Positions 48,399 through 59,273 are shown, numbered from the stretch's first letter. The stretch is 64,000 bases of DNA from Puia sp. (GCA_031292515.1 JARLGZ010000269.1:62001-126000); one strand, 5' to 3'. Translations and numbers: made by a program. The notes: generated by a model not told the origin, from the sequence alone.

Positions 48399-49850
48399 CT
48401 ACAGCGTTATATCCTTGTCATTATCCCAGTTGGCCTTTACATTTATTTTATTACGGATCGTCTGTACCCTTTCAGGCTGCCTGTGTTTACCGATAAACTC
48501 TCCGGGATCCCAGACGCCATTCCTGTTGGCGTCGTAGAGGATACGCAGCTCATATTCCCCGGGTTCGAAAAGCCTGGTCCTGAATATGGGCGAATTCGTG
48601 AAGGGATAGGAGAATTTTATATTGTCGGTCTGCACGAACTGCAGCACGGGATGCCTGGATAAATCCAGGTTACGAAAACGCAGTCTGACCTCCCCGTAAT
48701 CGCTCTCCTTTGTCGTCGAAAAAGAGATCGTATCGGTCTTGAGAAGCTTTCTCCCTGCGGAATCCTGTGCAAATTCCTTCGTGGCGATAATGTGGAACCT
48801 GGTGTCCAGTACATCGAGCCATTTGTAGACGAGGGTGATCCGCTTGTTCGCGGAATCATGGAGGTAGTGATAGTTTCCTAGATCCTTATAATTCTCGTCG
48901 GTAAATCGTATCTGGGCGCTGTCGAAGACTTTCAGGGGGCTGGGAAACTGAAAATAGAGGGTATCCAGCACGTCGAACCGTTCATTTTTGATGGAGGTGG
49001 AAAACTGCAACCGCTTGTCTTTTTCTTTGTCTTTTTCCTTCTGTTTATCGGGCTTGGCGCCGGAACTGCTCTTGGTTCCCGAACTCTTGCCGGATGTTTT
49101 CCCATCGTCTTTTTCAGCATAGGCATAGAGGGTCAGCGGGATACTCGTCGGTCCGACGACGACCGGTGAATCCGCAAAGGCGAACAGGGAGCTCTTCGAG
49201 AGATATCTCCTTGAACCGGCATCGTCTTTCAGGGCATAGAGATAAAAAGTGCCGGGAGCGATATGACGGAATAAAAAATGCCCGGTACTGTCCACCCGGG
49301 TAAAATAGCGCGGCCGCTCTTTCACGACGGCGGAATCGTCTCCGTTCCGGTGCAGCATGACGATCAGCGTGGTGTCCACTTTGCCCGTATTGGCGACGAT
49401 GACCCTTCCGGAATATTCCATCGAGTCCAGGTAATTGCCTGTACTGAAGCTATAGCTGAAATTCTTGAGGATATTGGCTTCGTTTACGTCCCGGATGGCC
49501 TTTCCGAAATCAAGGGTATAGGTCGTATTGGGTTGGAGAGAATCTTTTAACCGTATGGTGACGGTCCGGAGCTTAGACTCCACGATCGGGTTCACCTTTG
49601 GAACCGGAGACACGATGAGGTTCGTATTGACGTCCTTGACATCCACATACTCGTCAAAAGTCAGGACGATCTTGTTGGCGCTGAAGTGAAGGGCAGAGAC
49701 ACGGGGGTTGGCAAACACCAGGCGGGGAGCCAGGGTATCTTTCGGTCCTCCGGTCGGTGGAACGATCACCGCGCAACTCGAATTACCCAGGAAAACGATA
49801 AAGATCGAGGAAAGCAGTATCAGGGAGAACAGGACCTTAAAAAAATTCAT
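48399..49850 (-). CDS. Lipoprotein with bacterial Ig-like (Big_5-type) domain
   Basis: 483 aa; SSCAVIVPPTGGPKDTLAPRLVFANPRVSALHFSANKIVLTFDEYVDVKDV. Confidence 0.78.
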   Translation of the reverse strand: MNFFKVLFSLILLSSIFIVFLGNSSCAVIVPPTGGPKDTLAPRLVFANPRVSALHFSANKIVLTFDEYVDVKDVNTNLIVSPVPKVNPIVESKLRTVTIRLKDSLQPNTTYTLDFGKAIRDVNEANILKNFSYSFSTGNYLDSMEYSGRVIVANTGKVDTTLIVMLHRNGDDSAVVKERPRYFTRVDSTGHFLFRHIAPGTFYLYALKDDAGSRRYLSKSSLFAFADSPVVVGPTSIPLTLYAYAEKDDGKTSGKSSGTKSSSGAKPDKQKEKDKEKDKRLQFSTSIKNERFDVLDTLYFQFPSPLKVFDSAQIRFTDENYKDLGNYHYLHDSANKRITLVYKWLDVLDTRFHIIATKEFAQDSAGRKLLKTDTISFSTTKESDYGEVRLRFRNLDLSRHPVLQFVQTDNIKFSYPFTNSPIFRTRLFEPGEYELRILYDANRNGVWDPGEFIGKHRQPERVQTIRNKINVKANWDNDKDITL

Positions 49851-49992
49851 ACTGTATACTTGTCGGAATAAATATCTGCAAACTTAGGATCTTTCATTCG
49901 TAAATAATTGTTATATCAATGGTCGAATGCCGGGCTTCGCCGGACCGTCGTCCCGCGGTCCTTCTGGCTTCTGGCCTTCACCGGCCGAACGT

Positions 49993-52900
49993 CTATACCT
50001 CTTCTTCCTCCTCTTCATGGATTTCATGGAGGGCAATGGCCAGATCGTTTGTCTTTACAAAATTGCACCAGTGACAATCCGGTTTGCCGCAGCCGGTATA
50101 GAACTCTCTTTTCTGGATCTTTTCCCAGGTTTCGAGAATTTGCCGGGAAACGGCGCGGATATCGTCCGGGGTGATCGTTATTTTTACCTTCCTGTATTCT
50201 TTCTTTTTGTCGGGTTCGACAAAGTCGAATTCGGTACAGGTCACTTTCCAATCCTTTTGCTCGTAGTGGTCTACCAGGATCTTATAGAATACGGCTTGTC
50301 TCCAGTAATCGCCTCCATCCGGCTGCCTGGCCGAGGGCGGGGCCAGCTTGTCCCGGGCTTTCTCTACGTCGCCGGTCTTGTAATCGACGACCGTCACCTC
50401 CTTCCCGGAGAACTCCAGTTTGTCGAGCTTCCCTTTCAACGGGACGCCGTTGACCACTACATTGCGGATATTCCGCTCCACGGCTACGATCTTATTCCAC
50501 TGATCTATATATTTGTCATAATAGTCCGTCAATACCTGCAGCCCATACTCCATCCTCCTGCCAAAAGCCTCGCGGGTAAAGCTTTCCCGGTGACGCCGCA
50601 TATGCCATTCAAAATCCCGGAGCATTTCCTCCCGGGAGGGGAACCGTTCCTCTGCATGGGCTTTCATCTTCTCAAACAGACGTTGCAGCGCGAAATGTAC
50701 CGCCGAACCGAATTCCGTTGCCTCGTTCTTGGGGGAAGGGATACGGATCAGGTTTTTAAAATAGAATTCCAGCGGGCATTTCAGGTAGTTATTCAGAGCC
50801 GTCACATTCATCACGAACTTCTCCAGCATACGGCTGACAAAGGCTTCTTCCGTTTTCGCGATTTCAGGGGCAACGACCTCGCTGAAGGGAAGCGCTTCAA
50901 AGGCTGCCAGGGCCTCCCCTTCGAGTACCGGCTTCTCCACCGGCAATAGATGTTTTTCGAGTATTTCGGCAATAAACCGGGAGGGCTCCAGCTCCTTGCC
51001 GTCATTTTTGAAATGCGGGTAAGAGATAAATAATCGCAACTCCGCCCGGGTCAACGCCACATAAAACAGCCTGCGCAGTTCTTCTTCGTCGGCCGGGGTG
51101 GCTCCCTGGCTAAAAAGCGTATCCGGAAATTTGTATCCGGAACCCGGTTTCCGTTTCTTTTCCCAGGAAGAGGCATTACAGCCGGCGAAAAACACCCATT
51201 CGAATTCCAGGCCCTTGGAGCCATGCGCGGTCAGCAGGTTCACGGCTTTTTCGCTGCCGGCTACCTCGACGAGCGGAATGGAGATCGCGTTGTCTTCCAT
51301 CAGGTCGATCATCTGGACCAGGCCTTCCAGGTCGAGGTCAGGGTCCCGGTGGCTCTCTTCTTTCACAAAATCAAAAAGCGCCGTCAGGATCTGCATCCCA
51401 TCGACCTTGTCGGGCTGTTTCATGATATGGGCGAGGATCCCGGTGTCGCGGACGATATTTTCAAACAACGTCTGCAGCGTCTTGTTGGCGACGTCCCCGA
51501 TCAGTTTTTCCAGGCTGTCGGAGGCTTTCTTCATACCTGGCGGCAATCCTTTGTCGAAGAGGTCCCGCGGCGGCCGGCTGGCCCTTTCGGATAAGAGCCT
51601 CCGTAAAGAGGTCTTGTCTTCCCCGAATTGTTTATCGGCGACTTCGACCGTGAGTTTGGCTATTTCGATGGGGGGGATCGCAAAAAAATCGAAATGCAGG
51701 ATTTCGAACAGCATCTCGTCACCGCCATACGGCGTATCGTGTTCGGCGGCCAGGTAGCGGAGGATCTGGATGATCTTCCCCGCTTCGGGGATCCCAAAGA
51801 GATCCCTGCTGCGTTTACTATAGACGGGTATTTTTTTCAACTGCAGGAACCGGGTCAGCTCTTCCCCGTATCTGTTTTCCTTATAGATAACGGCGATCTT
51901 TCCGGGGGGAATCCCCCTGTCATTGACAAGGCTTTCTATTTGCAGGCAGATGCCCGCCATTTCCTGGCGCTGGCTCGGATATTCCCGTATGACCGGAGGC
52001 TGTTTGTCAGCATCGGCCACGGTCTTGCGGGATATCAGTTCTTTGGACAGACCCGGGAGCTGTCTGACGAGACGCTCCTCGTTATTGTCGATCAGCGTCT
52101 TTGAGATATCCAGGATCGGTTGGGTGGATCGGTAATTGTGGGTGAGCACCACCGTCATGAGATCCTTTTTATAGGAATCCGCGAAGGTGAGCATATTTTC
52201 CACGTTCGCGCCCTGGAAACGATAAATACTCTGGTCATCATCGCCGACGACAAAGACATTCGGGTGATCCCAGTAGCTGATGAGGAGCTCCACAAGCCGG
52301 TTCTGCGTGCCGCTTGTGTCCTGGTATTCATCGACCAGGATATACTGGTATCGTTCCTGGTACTGCGAGAGCAGGTTCTTATTGTTCTCAAAGGCGCGGA
52401 TGACCCAGTTGATCATATCGTCGAAATCGTACCGGTTCCGTTTGCGCATGAGCTCCTGGAAGGCGTCGAATTCGCCGACGGCCGCCCGCAGCTTTGCCAT
52501 CTTTGCTGTTTCCTCTTCTATCTTATCGGTACGCAGGTCCCCCTTTTTAAATTCTTTTGAAGCCCGTTTGGCGATATATTCGTCCCGGAGCGGCAGACCG
52601 GCCAGGTATTCGTCTATCTTATCATTGATAAACGTCGGGCTCCAGCCTTCCTTTTTCATGACGGAGAACAGGCCCTGAAGAGGACCGATCTCGTAGTAAA
52701 CGTCCCCACGATATCTTTTAAGCGGGTGATCCTTGCGGAAGCCGTCGATAAGGGTCTTGAAGAGCTGGATCTTTTCGAGCTCGGAAATGGGGTCCAGGCT
52801 ATTCTTCTCGAACAGGGACAGGTTCTCCTGGATGAGCTCGTTGCAAAATGAGTGAAAAGTATGGATACTGACTTTGTAGGCATCCGGGCCGATAAACGAG

Positions 52901-53151
52901 AGCAGCCTCCGGCGCATCGCAAAGGCCCCCGCTTCCGTATAGGTCAGGCAAAGGATATTCGCCGGGTAGACATCCGTATCCAGCAGGATCTTGCCGATCC
53001 TGGCCGCCAGGATCTGGGTCTTTCCGGTCCCGGGCCCCGCGATGACCATGACGGGCCCTTCAATTTGATCCACGGCCAGCCGTTGTTCCGGATTCAGTTT
53101 CCTGTATTCTTCCCCGAATTGTCGGGCTAAATGCTCACGATTGATAGGCAT
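49993..53151 (-). CDS. UvrD/PcrA-like helicase fused to a C-terminal PD-(D/E)XK Fe-S nuclease
   Basis: 1052 aa; VIAGPGTGKTQILAARI, VDEYQDTSGTQNRL, DDDQSIYRFQGA, LLTAHGSKGLEFEWVF; C-terminal LKCPLEFYF ... DYKTGD ... YTGCGKPDCHWCNF. Confidence 0.88.
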   Translation of the reverse strand: MPINREHLARQFGEEYRKLNPEQRLAVDQIEGPVMVIAGPGTGKTQILAARIGKILLDTDVYPANILCLTYTEAGAFAMRRRLLSFIGPDAYKVSIHTFHSFCNELIQENLSLFEKNSLDPISELEKIQLFKTLIDGFRKDHPLKRYRGDVYYEIGPLQGLFSVMKKEGWSPTFINDKIDEYLAGLPLRDEYIAKRASKEFKKGDLRTDKIEEETAKMAKLRAAVGEFDAFQELMRKRNRYDFDDMINWVIRAFENNKNLLSQYQERYQYILVDEYQDTSGTQNRLVELLISYWDHPNVFVVGDDDQSIYRFQGANVENMLTFADSYKKDLMTVVLTHNYRSTQPILDISKTLIDNNEERLVRQLPGLSKELISRKTVADADKQPPVIREYPSQRQEMAGICLQIESLVNDRGIPPGKIAVIYKENRYGEELTRFLQLKKIPVYSKRSRDLFGIPEAGKIIQILRYLAAEHDTPYGGDEMLFEILHFDFFAIPPIEIAKLTVEVADKQFGEDKTSLRRLLSERASRPPRDLFDKGLPPGMKKASDSLEKLIGDVANKTLQTLFENIVRDTGILAHIMKQPDKVDGMQILTALFDFVKEESHRDPDLDLEGLVQMIDLMEDNAISIPLVEVAGSEKAVNLLTAHGSKGLEFEWVFFAGCNASSWEKKRKPGSGYKFPDTLFSQGATPADEEELRRLFYVALTRAELRLFISYPHFKNDGKELEPSRFIAEILEKHLLPVEKPVLEGEALAAFEALPFSEVVAPEIAKTEEAFVSRMLEKFVMNVTALNNYLKCPLEFYFKNLIRIPSPKNEATEFGSAVHFALQRLFEKMKAHAEERFPSREEMLRDFEWHMRRHRESFTREAFGRRMEYGLQVLTDYYDKYIDQWNKIVAVERNIRNVVVNGVPLKGKLDKLEFSGKEVTVVDYKTGDVEKARDKLAPPSARQPDGGDYWRQAVFYKILVDHYEQKDWKVTCTEFDFVEPDKKKEYRKVKITITPDDIRAVSRQILETWEKIQKREFYTGCGKPDCHWCNFVKTNDLAIALHEIHEEEEEEV

Positions 53152-53410
53152 ATCCCAAAGATAAGCATGTTCCGCCGCCTGTCTGTACCGTCCCGGCCGT
53201 ACAACCTTCTTTCCCGATTCAGAAAGGGTCTTAATACACTATGACGAATTGGCATCCTTATGCCTTATTGACTAGATGTAAATACCTAATATTTGTCGCT
53301 GTAAACGATTAAAATGGAAAATGAGAAAATATAATCCGGAAATTGTCTTAATATGGGAATAATTTGTTCGTTATTACGTTAGATCCTAACCCTAGAAGGA
53401 AATCCAAAAT

Positions 53411-54772
53411 ATGAAAAACCATCAGTCCTTTAAAGTCTTTATCGTAGAAGATGATGTCTGGTACGGCTCCATGCTGCAGCACTATCTCTCACTGAACCCC
53501 GAATATGAGGTCAAACGATTCGAGTCTCCCCGTGAGTTTTTCTCACAACTTCATGAGAACCCGGATGTTGTAACATTGGATTATTCCCTCCCGGATTGTG
53601 ACGGGGCCGAGGTTTTGAAAAAGATAAAAGAGCATAATCCCGATATAAGGGTCATCGTCATCTCCGGGCAGGAAGATGTGGCGACGGCCATCAATCTCCT
53701 GAAGAACGGGGCCTTCGATTATATTGTGAAGGACGATGATACAAAGGACCGCCTCTGGAACAGCATCCTGCACCTGCGGGAGATCAGCAACCTGAAACAG
53801 GAGGTGGAGACGCTGAAGACCCAGGTAGGCCGGAAATACGATTTTTCACAGATGATCATCGGTAAGAGCGAAGCCATCGAAAAAGTGTTTTCTCTTATCG
53901 AGAAGGCGGCGAAAACCAATATCACCGTTTCAGTAACGGGGGAGACGGGTTCGGGGAAGGAGATGATCGCCCGTGCCATCCACTATAATTCTGAAAAACA
54001 CAAACAGCCTTTTGTCGCGGTCAATGTAGCCGCCATCCCCAGGGAGCTTATCGAGAGTGAATTATTCGGTCACGAGAAAGGAGCTTTCACCGGCGCCGTC
54101 ACCCGTCGTATCGGGAAATTCGAAGAAGCCGACAAGGGTACCCTGTTCCTCGACGAGATCGGCGAGCTGGATATTAACCTCCAGGCCAAACTGCTGCGCG
54201 TATTGCAGGAGCGGGAAATCACACGCGTTGGCGGCAACGCGGTGACAAAGATCGACGTACGCATCGTGGTCGCCACCCACAAGAATCTGCTGGAAGAAGT
54301 CAAAAACAAGAATTTTAGAGAAGACCTGTACTATCGCCTGATCGGTCTGCCTATCCAGCTGCCTCCTTTACGGGAACGAGGCAACGATATCCTGATCCTG
54401 GCCAAGCATTTTATCGACGGATTTTGCAAGGAGAACAAACTGGCAAAAAAGACTCTGTCACCCGAGGCGCAACAGAAGCTGCTGCAATACCCCTTTCCGG
54501 GGAACGTGCGGGAGCTGAAATCGGTGGTTGAGCTGGCAGTCGTGATGGCAGACGAAGAGTTGATACAAGCGGAGCATATAACCCTTAATACTTCGGCGAG
54601 CATCGCGGATCTTCTTAGCAAAGAGATCACGCTGAAGGAATTCGAAATCCAGATCATACAGCATTACCTCGACAAATATGAAAAGGACGTGTTGTTGGTG
54701 GCAAAGAAATTGGATGTAGGGAAGTCTACCCTGTATCGAATGATCCAAAACGGCGAGCTGAAAATCAAATAA
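53411..54772 (+). CDS. Sigma54-dependent response regulator (NtrC family)
   Basis: 453 aa; REC (VTLDYSLPDCDG), AAA+ (GETGSGKEMIARAIH, HEKGAFTGAVTR), C-terminal Fis-type HTH. Confidence 0.93.
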   Translation: MKNHQSFKVFIVEDDVWYGSMLQHYLSLNPEYEVKRFESPREFFSQLHENPDVVTLDYSLPDCDGAEVLKKIKEHNPDIRVIVISGQEDVATAINLLKNGAFDYIVKDDDTKDRLWNSILHLREISNLKQEVETLKTQVGRKYDFSQMIIGKSEAIEKVFSLIEKAAKTNITVSVTGETGSGKEMIARAIHYNSEKHKQPFVAVNVAAIPRELIESELFGHEKGAFTGAVTRRIGKFEEADKGTLFLDEIGELDINLQAKLLRVLQEREITRVGGNAVTKIDVRIVVATHKNLLEEVKNKNFREDLYYRLIGLPIQLPPLRERGNDILILAKHFIDGFCKENKLAKKTLSPEAQQKLLQYPFPGNVRELKSVVELAVVMADEELIQAEHITLNTSASIADLLSKEITLKEFEIQIIQHYLDKYEKDVLLVAKKLDVGKSTLYRMIQNGELKIK

Positions 54773-54786
54773 CACCCCAGGCCCTC

Positions 54787-57384
54787 ATGAATCTTCAACA
54801 GGAATTGATCATGCTCAAGCAGCAACTGCAAACCGAGCGGGTAGCCCGCCGGAGGGCGGAGCAATTGCTGGAAGAGAGCAGGAAGTTGATGATGGAGGGA
54901 GGATGCCTGGCCGGCCGGCCGGCCGCTGTCGCGAATGGACAGGAAGATTTTCCGGTCGCCGCCAAACCCGAAGCCGGCAATATGTCCGGGGGAGGTGTCG
55001 ATTCGGGCAAAGAGGCTTTCGACGAACGCCTTTTCCTGGAAGAAGTCCTGAACGAGACCCCGGCTGAGATCATTGTCGTAGACAATCAATACCGCTATCT
55101 CTTTGTCAACCCGATGGCAGTCGGGGATCCCGCTGTCCGGGAGTGGATGATCGGTAAGACCAATGAAGAATATTGCCGGTACACCGGTAGCTCTCAGGAG
55201 AAAGCCAGGACACGCAGGGAGGTCTTCGAAAAGGTCCTGCAGACCCGGCAACTGGTGGAATGGGAGGAGAAACTCGAAAATGCCCGGGGGGAGATAAAAT
55301 ATATTCTACGCAAGGTATACCCCGCCATCGATGAGCTGGGTGAAATCCGTTGGGTGATCGTCTATGGCGTGAACATCACGGAAAGAAGAATATTTGAAGA
55401 GAAAGTCCGGCTCAGCGAAAAGCGATACCGGGATCTGTTTAACTATAGCCAGGCGCTTATTTGTACCCATGATATGGAAGGTCGCCTGTTGACGGTCAAC
55501 CCGGAGATCGCCAGAACGCTGGGTTATCTCCAGGAGGAGATGATCGGGAGGAAGATACATGAGTTTATCCCGGAAGACCAGCAGGAGTCATTCGCAATGG
55601 AATATTTGTCGGCCATACGCAATACCAATAATATCGTAAATGGCGTGTTCTGCATCCTCGACAAGCAAGGCCAGCGGATCTATCTATTATACAAGAACTA
55701 CCGGGTCGAAGAGCCGGGACTGGAGCCTTATGTGATCGGGTTTGCCCAAAATGTAACCGATCGCATCCAGGTGGAGCGGGAGCTTCGGTTTGCCAAACAG
55801 ATAACGGAGGATGGCGCCCGCGCCAAGGAGACATTCCTTGCGCATATGAGCCACGAGATCCGTACCCCGATGAGCGGTATATTGGGGATCGCCGGACTGC
55901 TGGCAAAGACGAGGCTCGATGACCAGCAACGGAACTATCTTCAACTGATACAGGAATCGGCTAACAACCTGCTGGTGATCGTAAACGATATCCTCGACCT
56001 GGAAAAGATCATCGCCGGCAAATTGAACCTGGAAAGGATCGGTTTCCGTATCGTCAACAAGATTGCTACTACCATCCAGTCTTTTATCTATAAGGCGGAG
56101 GAAAAGGAATTGGGGCTTATTTTCAGGAATTTTATCCCGGCAGACCTGGTAGTCAACGGTGACCCGTACCGGCTCAGCCAGGTGTTGAATAATATTTTGA
56201 GCAATGCCTTGAAGTTCACGGAGACAGGTCATATCGATATCTCGACGGGCGTGGCAGAACAGGATGAAGAGACCGTCACGATCGAAATCACGGTAAGGGA
56301 TACGGGTATTGGAATCAGCGAAGACCGCATCAAAAGGGTATTCGACCCCTTTGTCCAGGCCGATGCCACGATCTCGCGCAAATACGGCGGAACGGGTCTG
56401 GGACTGACCATCTGCAAACACATGATCGAGATGCAAAATGGAGAATTTTTTGTGCAGAGCGAAGAAGGCAAAGGCTCTGCCTTTACAGTAAGAATCCCCT
56501 ATCATTTAAGTATAGAAGAAATGGAAAACGAAACAAATCAGGAAAATCAGGAAAACCAGGAGATCAATTACAAGAGCTTGGGACACAAAAGGGTATTGGT
56601 GGCCGAAGACGTAGAACTCAACCAGTACCTGGCAAAACATATACTTGAATCCTGGGATTTCGAGGTAGTCATAGCCAATAACGGAAAGGAAGCTCTCGAC
56701 CAGGTCAAAAAATCATCGTTCGACTGTATTTTGATGGACGTGCAGATGCCGGAGATGGATGGCATCGAAGCCACGCAGCATATCCGTCAGCTGGCGGACA
56801 CGACCCTGGCGTCCATACCGATTATCGCCCTCACGGCAAATGCCCTGAAAGGCGATAGCGAAAAATATATATCCGCGGGGATGAACGATTATCTGGCTAA
56901 ACCATTCGACGAAGTCAAACTGTTCAAGGTCATCTCCCGTAACCTGCGCAGCCGGGATCCTTTGTTAAGGACGACACCGGAAAAGCCGAAGAACGGGAGT
57001 TCCACAAATGAAAAAACCGGAATCGATATGCAGCAGATAGAAGAAGGTAAACTGTACGATCTCACTATGGTGCAATCCGTCTCGGGTGGAGATGAAGGGT
57101 TTATCAAAAAAATGGTGGCCCTTTTTATCGAGACGGTTCCGCAAAACGTACAGGAACTAAACAAGGGTCTCGAGGCGGAAAATTGGGACCAGGTAGGCAA
57201 AATGGCTCATAAACTGAAGTCGACGGTCGACTCCATGGGAATCCAGTCGATCCGGCAGGATATCCGGACCGTCGAATCCAATGCAAAACACAAGGAATCC
57301 CTCGACCAGATACCCCAGCTCGTCAAGCGGATCGAGACCGTCATCAACCGTTGCATCGGGCAATTACAGGCCGAAATCGGCTAA
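54787..57384 (+). CDS. Hybrid histidine kinase (PAS-PAS-HisKA-HATPase-REC-HPt), no TM
   Basis: 865 aa; LAHMSHEIRTPMSGILG, GTGLGLTICKHMIEMQNG, DCILMDVQMPEMDGIEAT, MAHKLKSTVDSMGI. Confidence 0.93.
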   Translation: MNLQQELIMLKQQLQTERVARRRAEQLLEESRKLMMEGGCLAGRPAAVANGQEDFPVAAKPEAGNMSGGGVDSGKEAFDERLFLEEVLNETPAEIIVVDNQYRYLFVNPMAVGDPAVREWMIGKTNEEYCRYTGSSQEKARTRREVFEKVLQTRQLVEWEEKLENARGEIKYILRKVYPAIDELGEIRWVIVYGVNITERRIFEEKVRLSEKRYRDLFNYSQALICTHDMEGRLLTVNPEIARTLGYLQEEMIGRKIHEFIPEDQQESFAMEYLSAIRNTNNIVNGVFCILDKQGQRIYLLYKNYRVEEPGLEPYVIGFAQNVTDRIQVERELRFAKQITEDGARAKETFLAHMSHEIRTPMSGILGIAGLLAKTRLDDQQRNYLQLIQESANNLLVIVNDILDLEKIIAGKLNLERIGFRIVNKIATTIQSFIYKAEEKELGLIFRNFIPADLVVNGDPYRLSQVLNNILSNALKFTETGHIDISTGVAEQDEETVTIEITVRDTGIGISEDRIKRVFDPFVQADATISRKYGGTGLGLTICKHMIEMQNGEFFVQSEEGKGSAFTVRIPYHLSIEEMENETNQENQENQEINYKSLGHKRVLVAEDVELNQYLAKHILESWDFEVVIANNGKEALDQVKKSSFDCILMDVQMPEMDGIEATQHIRQLADTTLASIPIIALTANALKGDSEKYISAGMNDYLAKPFDEVKLFKVISRNLRSRDPLLRTTPEKPKNGSSTNEKTGIDMQQIEEGKLYDLTMVQSVSGGDEGFIKKMVALFIETVPQNVQELNKGLEAENWDQVGKMAHKLKSTVDSMGIQSIRQDIRTVESNAKHKESLDQIPQLVKRIETVINRCIGQLQAEIG

Positions 57385-57573
57385 AAAAAAGCTAAAATAC
57401 GGGCTTTATCGGCCGCACCCGCTCTTTGATTCGCTTCCCAATATTATTTTTATTTCCCATTCGTGGAAGCCCTTGAATTCGACTTTGTTCATAATATGTT
57501 GATAATCAAATTGTTATGTGAGGTTTTTTTCTGGCACCATTTTCATGATTTGTAAGGTACTTACACAATCAGT

Positions 57574-57963
57574 ATGGAATTGAAAAACGGCCCGATCATT
57601 TTCGTTGTGGAAGACAATCTCTTCTATCAACACCTTGTCGCCAAGGAGCTCGAATCAATAGGCGCGGAACTCTATTTTTATACGAACGGCGAAGCCTGTC
57701 TCCGCGAGCTTCACAGGAGCCCTTCAGTCATCGTAATGGACTATAACCTCGACGGTGAACTGAATGGCCTCGATACCCTGCAAAAGGTGCGTTCGATCAG
57801 TCCCGATGTGTATGCGATCCTGTTTTCCAGCCAGAAGGGACTCAATACCAAGGACATCTTCGTAAAATACGGATCCTTCGATTTCCTTGAAAAGAACAAC
57901 CTGTCCTTTCGCATCCTGAAGCAGATGGTGATCTGCGCCATCGAAGAGCCGGGCTTGATCTAG
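57574..57963 (+). CDS. Single-domain response regulator
   Basis: 129 aa; IIFVVEDNLFYQHLV, VIVMDYNLDGELNGLD, conserved Lys in FDFLEKNN. Confidence 0.85.
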   Translation: MELKNGPIIFVVEDNLFYQHLVAKELESIGAELYFYTNGEACLRELHRSPSVIVMDYNLDGELNGLDTLQKVRSISPDVYAILFSSQKGLNTKDIFVKYGSFDFLEKNNLSFRILKQMVICAIEEPGLI

Positions 57964-58028
57964 CAGAGCCATTTAATAAACTTCAGTTCTTCCAAACTTT
58001 TTATACCGGACGGAGTTATTGAGTAATC

Positions 58029-58583
58029 ATGGCCGTTCATTCTTTCAAACAAACCCAGCGTATACCGATCAACGTATCAAAAGCCTGGGATTTCTTTTCC
58101 CGCCCCGCAAACCTGCCTTCCATAACACCACCGGACATGAAGTTCCGGATCATTTCAAAATACCACGGAGAGAAAATGTATGCCGGCCAGCTCATAGAAT
58201 ACAGGGTCCGGGTAGCTCCCTTCCTGCCTTCTCTGTATTGGATGACCGAGATCACCCAGGTGCACGAGGGGATCTATTTCATCGACGAGCAGCGGTTCGG
58301 CCCCTATCGGTTCTGGCATCACCAGCACCATTTCCGGGCGATTTCCATCCCTAAGGAGGGCCACTCAGAAACCGTTGACGCAGCGGGTATCGGTACAGAT
58401 ATTGCCGGAACGGAGGGCGTCGAAATGACCGATATTGTACATTACGAAGTTCCTTTTGCGGCCATCGGCTACCTTGCCGATAAACTATTTGTAGCGCGAC
58501 GCCTGCGAAATATCTTCGATTATCGGCTCAAACGGATAGAAACACTTTTCGGGACCTTTCCGCAACCCGCTAATCCTTCGTGA
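58029..58583 (+). CDS. SRPBCC family (START-like) protein
   Basis: 184 aa; FKQTQRIPINVSKAWDFFSRPANLPSITPPDMKFRII...YRVRVAPFLPSLYWMTEITQV. Confidence 0.8.
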   Translation: MAVHSFKQTQRIPINVSKAWDFFSRPANLPSITPPDMKFRIISKYHGEKMYAGQLIEYRVRVAPFLPSLYWMTEITQVHEGIYFIDEQRFGPYRFWHHQHHFRAISIPKEGHSETVDAAGIGTDIAGTEGVEMTDIVHYEVPFAAIGYLADKLFVARRLRNIFDYRLKRIETLFGTFPQPANPS

Positions 58584-58622
58584 CCGTATTTCACGCGGCT
58601 ACCTCGCATTTAAACGCCATTT

Positions 58623-59273
58623 CTATCCCGGAATCCTGGAAATATATTTTTCGATCTGTTTGATCTGGTCGACGATTTGAGGGGTGGTGGCTTTGAGCGA
58701 TTTAGCCTTGCGGAAGAACTCCTTGGCAGCCCGGAACTCGCGTTTGGTCATCATGATAGAGCATAGCTGGAGATAGGCGGCGGCCTGGTTTTCCTTGTCG
58801 GGCAGCCCCTTGCGGAGAGCCTGGCGGATATAGCTTTCAGCCTGGCGCAGGTCGTTTTTCTGCATGGAAAGCATACCCATTTGCAACAAGCTGGCGCCTT
58901 CGGCTTCTTTCATCGGCATCCCCAGATCCAGACCCTTTTTCATGTTCTTTTCGGCGCCCGCAAAATCCTGCTTCATCATCGCGATGTTTCCCTTCAGGGT
59001 ATAGTAGACGGAGCGGATCGGCTTATAAAGGAGGTTGGGATACCTGATCGAACTCAGCACTTTTTCGGCGCCTTCCATATCACCCGCTTCCATATATTCC
59101 TGGATGAGGCGCAGCGGGCCGAAGAAGAAATAGCTGAAAATCAGGATGACGGCAATCAGGTAAAGCAGGAATGCAGGCCAAAAGCCGGCGTACACATGGG
59201 TCAGGATGGCCAGTGCCAGCACTAAGATGGCAATATAAGGGCGGTATTTGATGATGAGGTTATAAAACTTCAT
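58623..59273 (-). CDS. TPR-like protein with two N-terminal TM segments
   Basis: 216 aa; YIAILVLALAILTHVYAGFWPAFLLYLIAVILIFSYFFF then helical repeats. Confidence 0.65.
   Translation of the reverse strand: MKFYNLIIKYRPYIAILVLALAILTHVYAGFWPAFLLYLIAVILIFSYFFFGPLRLIQEYMEAGDMEGAEKVLSSIRYPNLLYKPIRSVYYTLKGNIAMMKQDFAGAEKNMKKGLDLGMPMKEAEGASLLQMGMLSMQKNDLRQAESYIRQALRKGLPDKENQAAAYLQLCSIMMTKREFRAAKEFFRKAKSLKATTPQIVDQIKQIEKYISRIPG

Noticed and set aside
53249-53263. Sigma54-like promoter TTGGCATCCTTATGCC upstream of the NtrC-type regulator; also TGGCAC at 57532
   Set aside because: The spacing between GG and GC is one base short in the first; the second lacks the -12 GC.
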